Shown here: in pieces, positions 23,792 to 36,597 of the stretch
Numbering within the stretch: the first letter of the stretch is position 1
Layout: every line of letters begins with the position of its first letter
Notes under the pieces: generated by a model
Database searches by the model: none
What the model saw: the letters and a program-made list of their open reading frames with translations, nothing else
Told to the model about the DNA's origin: nothing
Assembly: GCA_964017045.1 (NCBI GenBank)
Contig: OZ024808.1
Span: 13,298,284-13,362,283 of the forward strand
DNA: 64,000 bases
Source of the DNA: Omphiscola glabra
Taxonomy: Eukaryota; Mollusca; Gastropoda; Lymnaeidae
Direction of reading: 5' to 3'
Translations under genes and position numbers: made by a program

Positions 23792-25027
23792 TGTGACGAT
23801 CTGAAGCTGGACTTTGTAAAATTCTTCCATCATAAATCCGCCCTTGGAAACCCTTGTAAAATAATACCATTCCTCCCCTCTCTTTTGCCCCACAGTCACA
23901 TAGCCTGGGTGACTACCTTTGGTGTTTTCGCATACCTACACCAGACCACTCACCCCAAAAGCGTGGATTTTGTTTTCAACCCCTCTCACTGATGAACCTT
24001 GAGAAAAAAATACCTTACCCCCCCCCCCTCCTCTCGATATTGCCCTTGGAGACAGCAAACGCAGAGTAACGTCCCTTGTTGTCATTGCATTCTTACACCA
24101 AATAGCTCACGCAAAAGCGTGATTATGGATTTTCTACCTCACACCGATCAACGTTGAGGGTAGAAGGTCAAACCCGCAATAGCAAAAGCGATTATCATTG
24201 GATGGGAAAACATACAGCATTTAAGTCACCCAATTGAATCATCACCCAACTCGAATACATAGCCAGAACAAGCAAGAATATGTCTCTTATGATCTGATCA
24301 CTTGACTGTGGACGCTGGAAGGAACTAGACTTAGGGCTTCATTAGCGTGATCATTAACTGCGACTGCTGCCTGGAGTACTACCTGGTTTCTATTACTGGA
24401 CCGACTGACCTTGAAGCTGGAACTAAGGGGTTGATTTACGCCCTACACCAAACTACCTGACGACTTCTAGGACTTCGACATCCAGGGACTCTTACTACAA
24501 CGATTTATTGCTGGAGAGTCACCTTCCCCATCGCAGAGATCGCACGGAATCTACGACCGGGAACTCCGAAGACCGGAACAGGGACATGCTTCTGGAACAG
24601 AGGGAACTCCCACACTTTTTGATCCACCGAGATCCTCAGTGAAACTATAAAGGCTAAGTCACCAAAGATTGAACATAGAACCTTGAGCAATATAGCATTT
24701 ATAATGATGATACCGTCAGTATGTTAGTGACACTTACATTGCATTGATATATCTGTCTAATTAGAGGACAACTTTTTGATGTATATATTTATTAATCACC
24801 AAGAGTGTATTACGGAGGAATTTGTAAATATTATTATTCAATAAATACTTGTAGTTATTTTCTCCTTCAGCCAAGACTTCGTTTCAGTCTATACTATATG
24901 TATATAGATAGGTTATTATGTCTGTGTGGTAATTTGGCTTAATTAACGAATCCCTAGACAGAGTGCCCAGAGGATATCTCATACGAGAGATACCCTTCAC
25001 TAATATATCATAAGTCAGATCACCACA
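23792..25027 (+). mobile_element. probable solo LTR (about 1.24 kb) inside the Gypsy-derived satellite
   Basis: A non-repetitive block interrupts the satellite. It begins TGTGACGATCTGA and ends TCAGATCACCACA, which are inverted TG...CA termini matching at 11 of 13 positions. It contains an AATAAA signal near 24839 about 190 bp before the end, followed by a T-rich stretch, as in an R/U5 region read on the + strand. The flanks (agtta / ttcta) are not a clean 5-bp target duplication, so it is old or slightly mis-bounded. No internal coding region is present. Confidence 0.55.
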
Positions 25028-27975
25028 TTCTACAACTACAAATGATTGTTCATCATATTGTTTAGTTACAACTCGTATGATCGTTCATCAAGTTATTTAG
25101 TTATAACGTCATAATGATCGTTCATCAAGTTATTTAGTTATAACGTCATATGATCGTTCATCAAGTTATTTAGTTACAACTTCATATGATTGCTCATCAT
25201 GTTGTTTAGTTACACCTCGTATGATCGTTCATCAAGTTATTTAGTTACAACTTCATATGATTGCTCATCATGTTGTTTAGTTACACCTCGTATGATCGTT
25301 CATCAAGTTATTTAGTTATAACGTCATAATGATCGTTCATCAAGTTATTTAGTTATAACGTCATATGATCGTTCATCAAGTTATCTAGTTACAACTTCTT
25401 ATGATCGTTCATCAAGTTATCTAGTTACAACTTCATATGATTGCTCATCATGTTGTTTAGTTACACCTCGTATGATCGTTCATCAAGTTATTTAGTTATA
25501 ACGTCATAATGATCGTTCATCAAGTTATTTAGTTATAACGTCATATGATCGTTCATCAAGTTATCTAGTTACAACTTCTTATGATCGCTCATCATGTTGT
25601 TTAGTTACAACTTCTTATGATCGCTCATCATGTTGTCTAGTTACAACTTCTTATGATCGCTCATCAAGTTGTTTAGTTACAACTTCTTATGATCGCTCAT
25701 CATGTTGTTTAGTTACAACTTCTTATGATCGCTCATCATGTTGTCTAGTTACAACTTCTTATGATCGCTCATCATGTTGTCTAGTTACAACTTCTTATGA
25801 TCGCTCATCATGTTGTTTAGTTACACCTCGTATGATCGTTCATCAAGTTATTTAGTTATAACGTCATAATGATCGTTCATCAAGTTATTTAGTTATAACG
25901 TCATATGATCGTTCATCAAGTTATCTAGTTACAACTTCTTATGATCGTTCATCAAGTTATCTAGTTACAACTTCTTATGATCGCTCATCATGTTGTTTAG
26001 TTACAACTTCTTATGATCGCTCATCATGTTGTCTAGTTACAACTTCTTATGATCGCTCATCAAGTTGTTTAGTTACAACTTCTTATGATCGCTCATCATG
26101 TTGTTTAGTTACAACTTCTTATGATCGCTCATCATGTTGTCTAGTTACAACTTCTTATGATCGCTCATCATGTTGTCTAGTTACAACTTCTTATGATCGC
26201 TCATCATGTTGTCTAGTTACAACTTCTTATGATCGCTCATCATGTTGTTTAGTTACAACTTCATATGATCGCTCATCATGTTGTCTAGTTACAACTTCTT
26301 ATGATCGCTCATCATGTTGTCTAGTTACAACTTCATATGATCGCTCATCATGTTGTCTAGTTACAACTTCTTATGATCGCTCATCATGTTGTTTAGTTAC
26401 AACTTCTTATGATCGCTCATCATGTTGTTTAGTTACAACTTCTTATGATCGCTCATCATGTTGTTTAGTTACAACTTCTTATGATCGCTCATCATGTTGT
26501 CTAGTTACAACTTCTTATGATCGCTCATCATGTTGTTTAGTTACAACTTCTTATGATCGCTCATCATGTTGTTTAGTTACAACTTCTTATGATCGCTCAT
26601 CATGTTGTTTAGTTACAACTTCTTATGATCGCTCATCATGTTGTTTAGTTACAACTTCTTATGATCGCTCATCATGTTGTCTAGTTACAACTTCTTATGA
26701 TCGCTCATCATGTTGTTTAGTTACAACTTCTTATGATCGCTCATCATGTTGTTTAGTTACAACTTCTTATGATCGCTCATCATGTTGTTTAGTTACAACT
26801 TCTTATGATCGCTCATCATGTTGTTTAGTTACAACTTCTTATGATCGCTCATCATGTTGTCTAGTTACAACTTCTTATGATCGCTCATCAAGTTGTTTAG
26901 TTACAACTTCTTATGATCGCTCATCATGTTGTTTAGTTACAACTTCTTATGATCGCTCATCATGTTGTCTAGTTACAACTTCTTATGATCGCTCATCATG
27001 TTGTCTAGTTACAACTTCTTATGATCGCTCATCATGTTGTTTAGTTACACCTCGTATGATCGTTCATCAAGTTATTTAGTTACAACTTCATATGATTGCT
27101 CATCATGTTGTTTAGTTACACCTCGTATGATCGTTCATCAAGTTATTTAGTTATAACGTCATAATGATCGTTCATCAAGTTATTTAGTTATAACGTCATA
27201 TGATCGTTCATCAAGTTATCTAGTTACAACTTCTTATGATCGCTCATCATGTTGTTTAGTTACAACTTCTTATGATCGCTCATCATGTTGTCTAGTTACA
27301 ACTTCTTATGATCGCTCATCAAGTTGTTTAGTTACAACTTCTTATGATCGCTCATCATGTTGTTTAGTTACAACTTCTTATGATCGCTCATCATGTTGTC
27401 TAGTTACAACTTCTTATGATCGCTCATCATGTTGTCTAGTTACAACTTCTTATGATCGCTCATCATGTTGTCTAGTTACAACTTCTTATGATCGCTCATC
27501 ATGTTGTTTAGTTACAACTTCATATGATCGCTCATCATGTTGTCTAGTTACAACTTCTTATGATCGCTCATCATGTTGTCTAGTTACAACTTCATATGAT
27601 CGCTCATCATGTTGTCTAGTTACAACTTCTTATGATCGCTCATCATGTTGTTTAGTTACAACTTCTTATGATCGCCCATCATGTTGTTTAGTTACAACTT
27701 CTTATGATCGCTCATCATGTTGTTTAGTTACAACTTCTTATGATCGCTCATCATGTTGTCTAGTTACAACTTCTTATGATCGCTCATCATGTTGTTTAGT
27801 TACAACTTCTTATGATCGCTGATCATGTTGTTTAGTTACAACTTCTTATGATCGCTCATCATGTTGTTTAGTTACAACTTCTTATGATCGCTCATCATGT
27901 TGTTTAGTTACAACTTCTTATGATCGCTCATCATGTTGTTTAGTTACAACTTCTTATGATCGCTCATCAACTTTC
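25028..27975. repeat. 36-bp Gypsy-derived satellite, right arm (about 82 units)
   Basis: The dominant unit is cttatgatcgctcatcatgt plus tgtttagttacaactt, 36 bp. Relative to the left arm, most units have TAT changed to TAA on the minus strand, so the RSYEV codons now read RS-stop. Minor units (acacctcgtatgatcg, cataatgatcg) recur in blocks. Markers at 25821/27116 and 26261/27520 show a segmental duplication of about 1.26-1.30 kb inside the array. Confidence 0.93.
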
Positions 27976-28299
27976 TTTCAACAACTCACTTTGCGTATTG
28001 CCTCAATAGTGGGCTTTAATATTCACCACACCCTCCCCTTCAAGGGGTGGTAGGTCCTTGGATTGTGTATTGCAGTATAATGCTACTTGTCTCATCAGCT
28101 TTTATACAAGTATGGATCTGTGTTTCTCGGGATCAGACACGTGTGGTTTCAACATGTTTTGGGCTGTTGGTAGCAGCGTTCTGGTTCTTCTGTGGAGAAA
28201 TGGCTGCGCTGGACTTGTTGTGCACGTTTGCTTAGGCGTGTTGCGGTAATTTAATAAATCTAAGAATTGATCAGCGAGGAAGTAACCGACAATACAAAA

Positions 28300-28560
28300 A
28301 AAAAAATGATACTATATTTGCTATAACATTCAATAGTGATTTTCGTTGTTATTTTACGATTTTGCACCATTAATACTGACAACAACGTAGGATAGTTGGT
28401 GTTTTTAGCTCAATACTGTTTAGCTTGGGCTTTTCAGCGTATACATTGATTAACTTCAGCAAAAGAAATGCTTTGTCCCTACACTGACCGCCATGTTGTT
28501 TAAAGCATCACTTGCGGTCCATTCCCACATTGCTGAAGTGGTAACCATCCTGGCGATTGT
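28300..28560. other. no feature recognised between Gypsy fragment and 31-bp array
   Basis: Short flank with poly-A. No open frame of note. Confidence 0.4.
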
Positions 28561-28568
28561 GCATTAAG

Positions 28569-28847
28569 ATTTATACCGACTATTTGACTCCAGTGTCAGA
28601 TTTATACCGACTATTTGACTCCAGTGTCAGATTTATACCGACTATTTGACTCCAGTGTCAGATTTATACCGACTATTTGACTCCAGTGTCAGATTTATAC
28701 CGACTATTTGACTCCAGTGTCAGATTTATACCGACTATTTGACTCCAGTGTCAGATTTATACCGACTATTTGACTCCAGTGTCAGATTTATACCGACTAT
28801 TTGACTCCACTGTCAGATTTATACCGACTATTTGACTCCAGTGTCAG
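28569..28847. repeat. 31-bp minisatellite, nine near-identical copies
   Basis: Nine units of gatttataccgactatttga plus ctccagtgtca. Only a G/C change in the eighth unit is visible, so the array is young. Confidence 0.96.
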
Positions 28848-29159
28848 TTTCCATCTACTTTCTTAGGTTTGTAGCTTTGTCTTTTATGGGGACCCAATCG
28901 TTCTTATTTTATACTGGGAATTTTCATTTCTTCCTTTTTTTAAAAAAAAAATTATTAGACACATCTCTATAATAAAATAATAACACTCCAGCAATTGACC
29001 AACAACATTATAATCAACACTCTATAGAAGAGACATAATATGTTACACAGTTTGCTCTCAAACTCTCCACGCTACCGTAGCTTATCAGTTGGCTAACTTG
29101 TTGGTTATTCGCCAAAGAGGGCTTGTTGCCGATTAACCAAAGTCAGCCCTATGTAAGAG

Positions 29160-29372
29160 CTCAGTTCACACGATCAAATTCTTTTCAAATTTGCGTTCAT
29201 ACATTTGATGCCTTTTTTTGTATGAAGCCCTGTCACAACTTTCAAATTGCTACTTAATAAAATTCCCATTTTTGTCCAAAAAAAGGAACCACGACACAAA
29301 AACAGTGAATTCGTACAAAATTTGACGCAAATTTGAAGGTAACTTGAAAGGAATTCGATCGTGTGAATAGAC
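29160..29372. mobile_element. TIR MITE, third copy
   Basis: The left end tcagttcacacgatcaaatt is mirrored at the right end by aattcgatcgtgtgaatag. The interior gtatgaagccctgtcacaac matches the complement of the pair in the lectin intron at 4402-4742, so this copy is inverted relative to them. Confidence 0.7.
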
Positions 29373-29956
29373 GCTTATTGTCATTGAAGCATTCACCGGA
29401 GCAGGTCGAAGTACTTTCAAAACACCTTAATATAACTAAGAATATTTTTAGGGTAAATTATATTTGCTAAGCTGATATACTGGGGCTTTAATAATTCGGG
29501 GGGGGGGGGGGGGGGAGTGATCTTTTCTTGATTGATTATACAAAATGTATATTATATCGCGCATGTTATCTTAGTTTAATGGAGTCCTTAAAAGGTCATA
29601 AAAAATGATAACTCTGGCATTTACCAAATAGTATACACTTCAACATAACTATTGGTGAAACGCGTGACCTCGCCCACTAAAATGTGCTGTTATCTTTGAT
29701 TACATTTGTATTCTACCTCGCTTCTTGCACTACAATCTTTCCTTTTTCATTCCGAAACTTCTTTTATTCCCTACTTCTTTCTAGCCCCTGACAACAAGCT
29801 AATCCACAGCTTAAACCTCAAATCCCCCCTCTCCTATTATTCCAATTAGCTCCCCAATCTCTAAGTAAAATAATAATAATGATTAAGCCCCTTTTCGGTT
29901 TCAACCGCGAGGCGCGCCCCTCATAAACTACGTTCGTATTTGTTATTCGCTGATCA

Positions 29957-30295
29957 CTTTTATATGTCTCCACATACTATACATTTTATATGTCTAAACA
30001 TATTATAGATTCTATATGTCTCAGCATACTTTAAAATTTAATTGTCTTAACATACTATACATTCTATAAGTTTGCAACATATTATACATTTTATAATTCT
30101 AAACATACTATACATTTTATATGTCTCAATATACTATGCATTTTATATGTCCAAACAAACTATACATTTTATATGTCTCAACATACTATACATTTTATAT
30201 GTCTCAATATACTATGCATTTTATATGTCCCAACATACTATACATTTTATATGTCTGAACATACTATACATTTTATATGTCTCAAAATACAATTA
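29957..30295. repeat. 24-bp AT-rich minisatellite, about 14 copies (actatacattttatatgtct)
   Basis: Imperfect tandem units of catactatacattttatatg plus tctcaa. The open plus frame is produced by the 24-bp period. Confidence 0.9.
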
Positions 30296-30299
30296 AACT

Positions 30300-32580
30300 T
30301 ACACTCCATGATTAACTACTATGTCGTATTCATTTAGGTAATCGGATCGCTATTTCAAAGTATTTACACAATTAAAACATCACTATAAAAGGAATGCGAT
30401 AAAGCTTTAAAATAGATTCCTTTACTGTATACTAGTAACACACCTGATAGGATCTTTACGGAGAATAAATTAATAACAAGATTTGCTACGTCGACTCCAT
30501 ACGGGATAAACCAAATCCACAATTGTACGTAGCTGCCATGTCTTTTCCTCTTTGTTTTGTTTGTTTTTTTACATTTAACTAATTCCTTTCTTTCCATTCT
30601 TCTTTACTTTGTTTCTGTCTGGTTCTGAACACAAGCCAATTTTTTTATATCCTTTTTTTAAGGAAGGAAATATGCATATATATATACTAAATAAAATTAC
30701 TTTATACTTATTTAAATATTGTATTGTGATACTGATAAAGGCATGCGCAGGAACGTCTATGTGTGTGTAAAAATTACTCTTCAATCTTAACATATAGTGT
30801 TATATTCACACCAATCGTTCGTGTCTAATTAATCGATTCAAAACTCAACGTACGAACTTCTTATTCTTGTGTTCCACGTTTCCATCCAGGTTTTAAACCA
30901 TCAAACTCTTTGATCTCTTCTTCCTCGCGCTAAAGCAACGACCACGGAGCTAACACACGGAGAAAGAATTTCCCCTCAGACCAAAACTCTTCATGTAAAC
31001 GACACAACCATCACAAATATCCATTGAATGTAAACGACACCACTATCTCAAATAACCATCAAATATTTGCGATAGACATTTAAACCAGTATTTCTTTAAA
31101 TTTTTGCCCCACGATCCTCTTGGGCATCTAAATTGAATTTATGGCGTCCTAACCCTAACCCCACTCACCGACCGGTAATGCTAAAGAAAGTATTATATAT
31201 ACATATATAATATATATATATCATTTCTCTAATATGAAGCTCAAACCCCCCCCCAACCCTATTTTTTCAAACTATTCTATTTTCCAGGCGACATATTAAA
31301 GATTATTTGCATCTAATTAATTTAACGTTGTACTTCCAGGGAAACGTGTAAATAAGGCTTTCAATTCGATACGGAATACGGGATTTAAAAAAAAAAATTA
31401 TTCATCGTAATTGAACATTTCATTGGATTGTCACAATGAGAGTTGGTTAAAAAAAGTGCTGTAGTCATGACTGTTCAATTTCGTACAATATTAAATCATT
31501 CTAGAAAGACTGAAAAATAAATACGACATTATAAAGTTATATTTATTTTAATCTTAACATAACTTTATAACAAATTTTTTTTCTATACGAATAGTGTGCA
31601 TTTTATGTGGTAAAATCACGATTTAATATCATTTCAAATAAATATGTTAAAAATGGCTCATGTCACACATTACGTAATTTGAAATCTTCATACCTACAGT
31701 TCATTGATAGTTGTATGCAGTTGAGATATGTCTAAAATTCGTGATTTTAATTTAAGAAATCCGTGATCCTATTGACGTAATCTCCGGCATGTGGTGTCGT
31801 GTGACTAAAACCCCTTTAAGCTAATGCATAGTTTTAAGATTAAAATCAATAACTTTGTAGATTGGTCTATTCATGCCTTTTAAAAGAAGGAGCACGACAT
31901 ATACTCGTCATTCAGGACTATTAGATAACGGTTTAAGATACATATTAGCTTGGAAATATTGTGCAAGACAAAATTAAACCTTAATTGTGTAAGTTGTGTG
32001 TGTTATGTTGTACGCTATTTAACTGTGAAAAAACTCAATTCTTTGAAATATCTAATTATATGAATTTCTTTAAAACAAATTGTTTTCATATGCATGCATT
32101 TTCACATAGATTATGTAAAGCCAAACGAGCCGTTTGACATCTTCATTTCGAAATCCATATAACACATAATGTGCGTCATTGTACATTTAAAATGAGTGAG
32201 ATCATCTTTCAAAATCGTTATCTAAAAAGTACTTTTGTAAATCAAGATACAAGTTTATGTATTGTGGCATCCCTGTGTTTCACAGACAAATGTTTTTTTT
32301 ATTTCACTGGAAGTGTCGCTAGCAAAACGAAAACACCTGTGCGAGTTCTGGTTAGAAAGTTTGAAATTGTATGCCAGTCAGAAGATCCCCATGAGCTCAA
32401 AGATTGAGAACCAAAGTTTCGCTTACATTTTGTTGTTGTTGTAACAGATTGGGAATCTGCAACAATTGGCTGAACTTTTTCTTGAGTATAATGTCATTCA
32501 GTCTACGGAGCATAACTCTTTCAGTTTTCCTTTATAAAATTCAAATACGGAATCATTCTAGGCTGGCGTGTCCCATCTAC
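30300..32580. other. AT-rich DNA, no gene supported
   Basis: Frames at 30364-30793 (minus) and 32171-32586 (plus) lack recognisable domains and splice partners. Confidence 0.45.
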
Positions 32581-32593
32581 CAATAGTACATTG

Positions 32594-32802
32594 ATTTGTG
32601 TAGATCTTCGTCTTCTTGTATGGCTGAGATTTGAGCATCGTCTCACGAATAGGCCTAAGTATGTCACTTCCTGGACTTGCCATATCTATTGAAGCTTATT
32701 TGTGTAGATCTTCGTCTTCTCGGATGGCTGAGATTCGAGCATCGTCTCACGAATAGGCCTAAGTATGTCACTTCATGGACTTGCCATATCTATTGAAGCA
32801 GA
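32594..32802. repeat. 104-bp direct tandem duplication
   Basis: Two copies (from 32594 and 32698) of a block that starts atttgtgtagatcttcgtct and ends tatctattgaagc differ at only a few positions. Function unknown. Confidence 0.88.
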
Positions 32803-33249
32803 TTAGATGAATATAATGCTATGTACCACATCAATAAATTATCAAACTTGAAAAAATTTCAGTGAAGATATTGACGCAAAAACGTGCCCCTGTTTAACAA
32901 CACATGTATCGTACAAGTGGACGACTAAACTGAATGTTGTTGTCATGTACGACTTTTAAAATTACATAACATTACATTTCAATGGGTATCACGGCACCGG
33001 ACTATACCACGAATTACTTAACTGTGCTCGACTTTTTATTTAATATTTCATCCCAAAAGTCGTAGTATTCAGGTTTGATCATTCTCCCCCACCCCCACCC
33101 CCTCCCCCACATTTTCCATGTTTCATAAGTATATCAGTTAATGGTTCAGATTATGACATCAATTTGACCTTGTTAATAGATTAACTCAACATTAAAGTGA
33201 AAAATCAAACTTATATTTATATATTTGCAGAAGTATCAAACTTTAAAAA

Positions 33250-33932
33250 ATGATAGTGCAATTCTTGGTTGTTTTAATCATGGCTTCCTGTGCACCACAA
33301 ATTTGTGCTAATGACTGCAATGTCCAGTGCGATAAGGAATATAACCATTGTATTTCTATCAAAGGTCAGTATGTAAATTAACACTGGAAGTCTTGCAATG
33401 AACCTTAAAAAGCTTATGTTGCAATAGTTTAAACCAAAGCGCCATCATATACTACTAATAACTTTTATGCACAATCTGGGATGGTTTAGTCCTCAATAGC
33501 AAATCTACTCAGATAAAGCATGCAAAGCGTTTCACATATGTTGGCGTTGGGCGATGACATAAAACATGATTACAACACAGACGACACATACCCATGTAGG
33601 CTTCATAACCCCTGCCTAGGGCATTTAGTAAGCAGTCAAGAAATTACTTCAGGCGAATAGTATATATAAATGCTTCTATTATATATACAATATGAAACTG
33701 TGCCATAAATGCAATGGGTAAATTATTTATTTCAAGGATAAAGATGATTATTGTTATTTAAGGAGCTTGTAAAGTTTACACAAAGTATTTATAATAATTA
33801 GAGAAAGCATGCTAAACACGTATTTTTCTATTAGGTTGTGCTAAAGTGATCGATGAAGCGACCAGATTGTTGTGTGACGAGGCCTGTACCGATGTGTACA
33901 GCACCTGTTATGACATGTGCATGAGCTTTTAG
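33250..33932 (+). CDS. secreted CX3C-type cysteine-rich peptide, 2 exons, 70 aa
   Basis: Exon 1 33250-33364 and exon 2 33835-33932 are joined by a phase-1 GT-AG intron (donor GTCAGT, acceptor ttattag-type). The protein begins with a signal peptide (MIVQFLVVLIMASCAPQICA). The predicted mature part has cysteines at 19, 23, 27, 34, 40, 52, 56, 63 and 67: C-x3-C-x3-C-x6-C-x5-C-x11-C-x3-C-x6-C-x3-C. Paired CX3C spacing suggests alpha-helices cross-linked by disulfides. An AATAAA signal lies about 30 bp after the TAG. It shares layout and the C-x2-EY-x2-C motif before the intron with the gene at 51416-54126. A defence, signalling or venom-like role cannot be chosen from sequence. Confidence 0.75.
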
Positions 33933-34104
33933 TGAACGCTGGAACTTTAAGTCATTCACAAAATAAATGGAATTGACTACAATATTGTGTTCCGTTCGTT
34001 TATGTAAAACTAGACGAAACACACACACATTTCAAGACATTCACGATTATGATATACTTATTTATAGCTCGCCAAACATTGGAAACAGCTAAGATTGAAC
34101 TTAT

Positions 34105-34380
34105 CATCTACTAAAGCTACCTGACAAAACATGAACTCAAGATATGTACACTGAAGAATCCCAAATTTTGCCACGATACGTCACTACACATTTTGTACTT
34201 CACGCCCATGAACTATATTAATATTTTGATGTCCCAACAACTTTTTAAACCGAATATTTATTACACCATATTTAAATTGAGACGATTTCCTTTTCCGATA
34301 TGAAAATATTACGCACTAAACGCAGTTGCGTTATTTAATAAAATTAATTAAGTGTAGCTATCGGGAATTATATTTTGCGG
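34105..34380 (+). repeat. dispersed repeat family copy (275 bp)
   Basis: Aligns along its whole length with 46987-47270 (shared catctactaaag, acaaaacatgaactcat-like, cacgcccatgaa, attacgcac.aaacgcagtt and ttatcgggaattat). An inverted partial copy is at 12600-12683. It is non-coding, probably a non-autonomous transposon. Confidence 0.75.
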
Positions 34381-34859
34381 TAAAGGAAGCAATCACACCA
34401 CAAGCAAAACATATGCGAGAGATTCATAATGAAAATTAATAAAGGGTCTAAAACATTACATGTCAACATAATCGGGGTTTAATATTGACATTAAATGAAC
34501 TTGTCATTATACCATCATTGAAAAAACCCACCAAAAAAAAAAAACCCCTAATAAACCGTAGCAACAAAATGAAAAATCTTCGAAACCTTTTGACAAAAAT
34601 TAAACGTGGATTCCGCATCATGGCCCGCGAGGTAACGAATTAAGCAGGCATGATATAAAGCAATGTGCTGCTATATAGTAATTCTAATTTTAATAATGTG
34701 CTATACATAGATATGCTAGTATTAAAAATGTGCTATATATAGACATGCTAGGTTTAAAGAAGCTCTGGTCAAGTCACGTTTACTTTCACACGCTAAAATT
34801 CTTTTATCTTATTCTATTGTATTGGAAAATAAGATGTATTAATCTGTAACATTCATTTG

Positions 34860-35192
34860 ATGGTCATCTGTTGTAACTCAATCTGAGACATAATCTGTTA
34901 TTTAAACTGACACATATTCTGTAGTTATTTAATCTGACACATAATCTGGTACTATTTAAACAGTCACATAATCTGGTACTATTTAAACAGTCACATAATC
35001 TGTTATTATTTAATCTGACACATAATCTGGTACTATTTAAACAGTCACATAATCTGGTATTATTTAATGTGACACATAATCTGGCACTATTTAATCTGAC
35101 ACATAATCTGGTATTATTTAATCAGTCACATAATCTGGTACTATTTAATCTGACACATAATATGGTATTATTTAATCAGTCACATAATCCGT
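34860..35192. repeat. minisatellite of 22-24-bp units (taatctgacacataatctgg)
   Basis: About 14 imperfect units alternate between tttaatctgacacataatct and tttaaacagtcacataatct. Confidence 0.88.
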
Positions 35193-35257
35193 TGTTGCAT
35201 CAAAGAAAAGATTTATCAATGCATTTCTTTTACCAATCGAATAGCGTTTAGCTGAAA

Positions 35258-35340
35258 GGGAACTCAAACTCGCGGCCCGCGGGCCATTTGCGGCCCGACA
35301 CCTGACAGCAAAGTTTAGTGTTAATGCGGCCCACGCGTTT
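35258..35340. mobile_element. hAT-like transposon end (degenerate)
   Basis: The stretch aactcaaactcgcggcccgc followed by gggccatttgcggcccgaca resembles the terminal inverted repeat regions of hAT-type elements (CTCAAACTCGCGGCCC-like). GC content jumps locally. No partner end was found nearby. Confidence 0.4.
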
Positions 35341-36597
35341 TCCCCATTCTCATATTTATGATGGGACCCTCCGCGACGGTTTTCAGTCGAATCTCACCGA
35401 CTAGTCTAATCCTCATTCTTTCTTTTTTTTTTTTTTTTTTGTATAGTTTTGGACGTTGATTATAATGGTAAAAACCGTTTTAAATCGAACTAAAAGATTT
35501 GATTTTATAGCATTTTTATGAGACAAACATGGCCAACGTGGAGTTTTGAGAAAACACGCTTTGAATATTGTATATGCTTATGTCAAATGTTTAAAAAGTT
35601 AGTTAGTGTGTAATGCATAACCATAATTGTGAAAATCATAGCAATCTGACACAGTATCAAAGAATTCCAAATAAAATTGCCGCTATTGTGGACGAGTGGG
35701 GGGAATTTTGAGCCTGTCAGCCTGGTCACTTTCAAAATAGGGTTAGTTAAAAAAGGCCTTTTCTACGATACAAAAGTTCAAATTCATTCTCCTTGCAACA
35801 GCATCTTCTTTCGTATCAATAATTTATAACTATTGTCTGCTCCAGCCTTCTGTTTGAACCCGTTTCAGTTTTTTTAAATCGCTAGTGAGAATCGCAATAT
35901 GTTAATTTTAAATTGTGTACAATTTTAGTATAATCTCTAAGCAACGAATCTGCATGTTACGTTCGAGTGTTCTGACAGCTAGCGAGAATTACTGTAAAAC
36001 TGTTGATTGTTAGCGTTTCTGTGTTAATTTTTTTTTTTGTCAATGTAATAATAGGGGTACTACATGGCTATAGAATTACCCTCAGTTAATTGATACATTT
36101 TCTTTGTTAATTTAAATACATGTAATCCTTTCAATCATTTTAGGTCATATTTAAAGAGCTACATGTTAATTGTGTATCACTACGTGCCGCACTCTACTTA
36201 ACTTTATTTCGAACGTATATATATAAGATGGGTAGTGATCGTACATGTGAGACAGTGACTTGAACAAAATACAGCTGAAAACATGTTCAATACGCGGAAA
36301 TATATAAACATTAAACAGATGAAAAGACATCTTTGGATTGTGGGGGGAAAAAGGGGGGGGGGGGTGACGAATTCCAACATAAAAGAAGAAAATTCTATTA
36401 CCCTGACTGAGTCCTCAAATCTGACCGATAAACAATGCTGCTGGCCGCCGTCCATGGCTTGTCATGTAAAAGTTCTGGGGTGGATGGGGTGAATATGCAT
36501 TTGTTTTTGTTTTGTCTCTATACAGCTGTTCTTTATTACATAAATGTATTTTATTTTATTGTCACGATTATGTTTCTTTTGATAATATTTTTTATGT

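Larger units (their letters stand above)
23107..28290 (-). mobile_element. Ty3/Gypsy-type pol 3' fragment, split by an expanded 36-bp coding satellite
   Basis: At 28290-27976 (minus) the frame reads DQFLDLLNYRNTPKQ, then TSPAQPFLHRRTRTLLPTAQ, then SKDLPPLEGEGVV: the integrase end of Gypsy pol. It has at least two stops. At 23310-23107 the same gene resumes as ERSYEVASGGDIYRQYRTHL, then RRVVPMDDQTVVL, ending at TGA 23107. Gypsy integrases normally pass once through an RSYEV-like motif between these parts. Here that stretch is replaced by about 95 tandem 36-bp units whose consensus is DERSYEVVTKQ plus one residue. The element is therefore a minus-strand pol remnant with an internal satellite, itself split by a probable solo LTR (23792-25027). 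The polymerase, protease and gag parts are absent. Confidence 0.8.

Noticed and set aside
24505..24690. 61-codon minus frame
   Set aside because: Lies inside the probable solo LTR and has no domain.
23280..27975. CRISPR-like array of repeats
   Set aside because: Units are contiguous with no unique spacers, there are no cas genes and the context is eukaryotic. Explained by a Gypsy-derived satellite.
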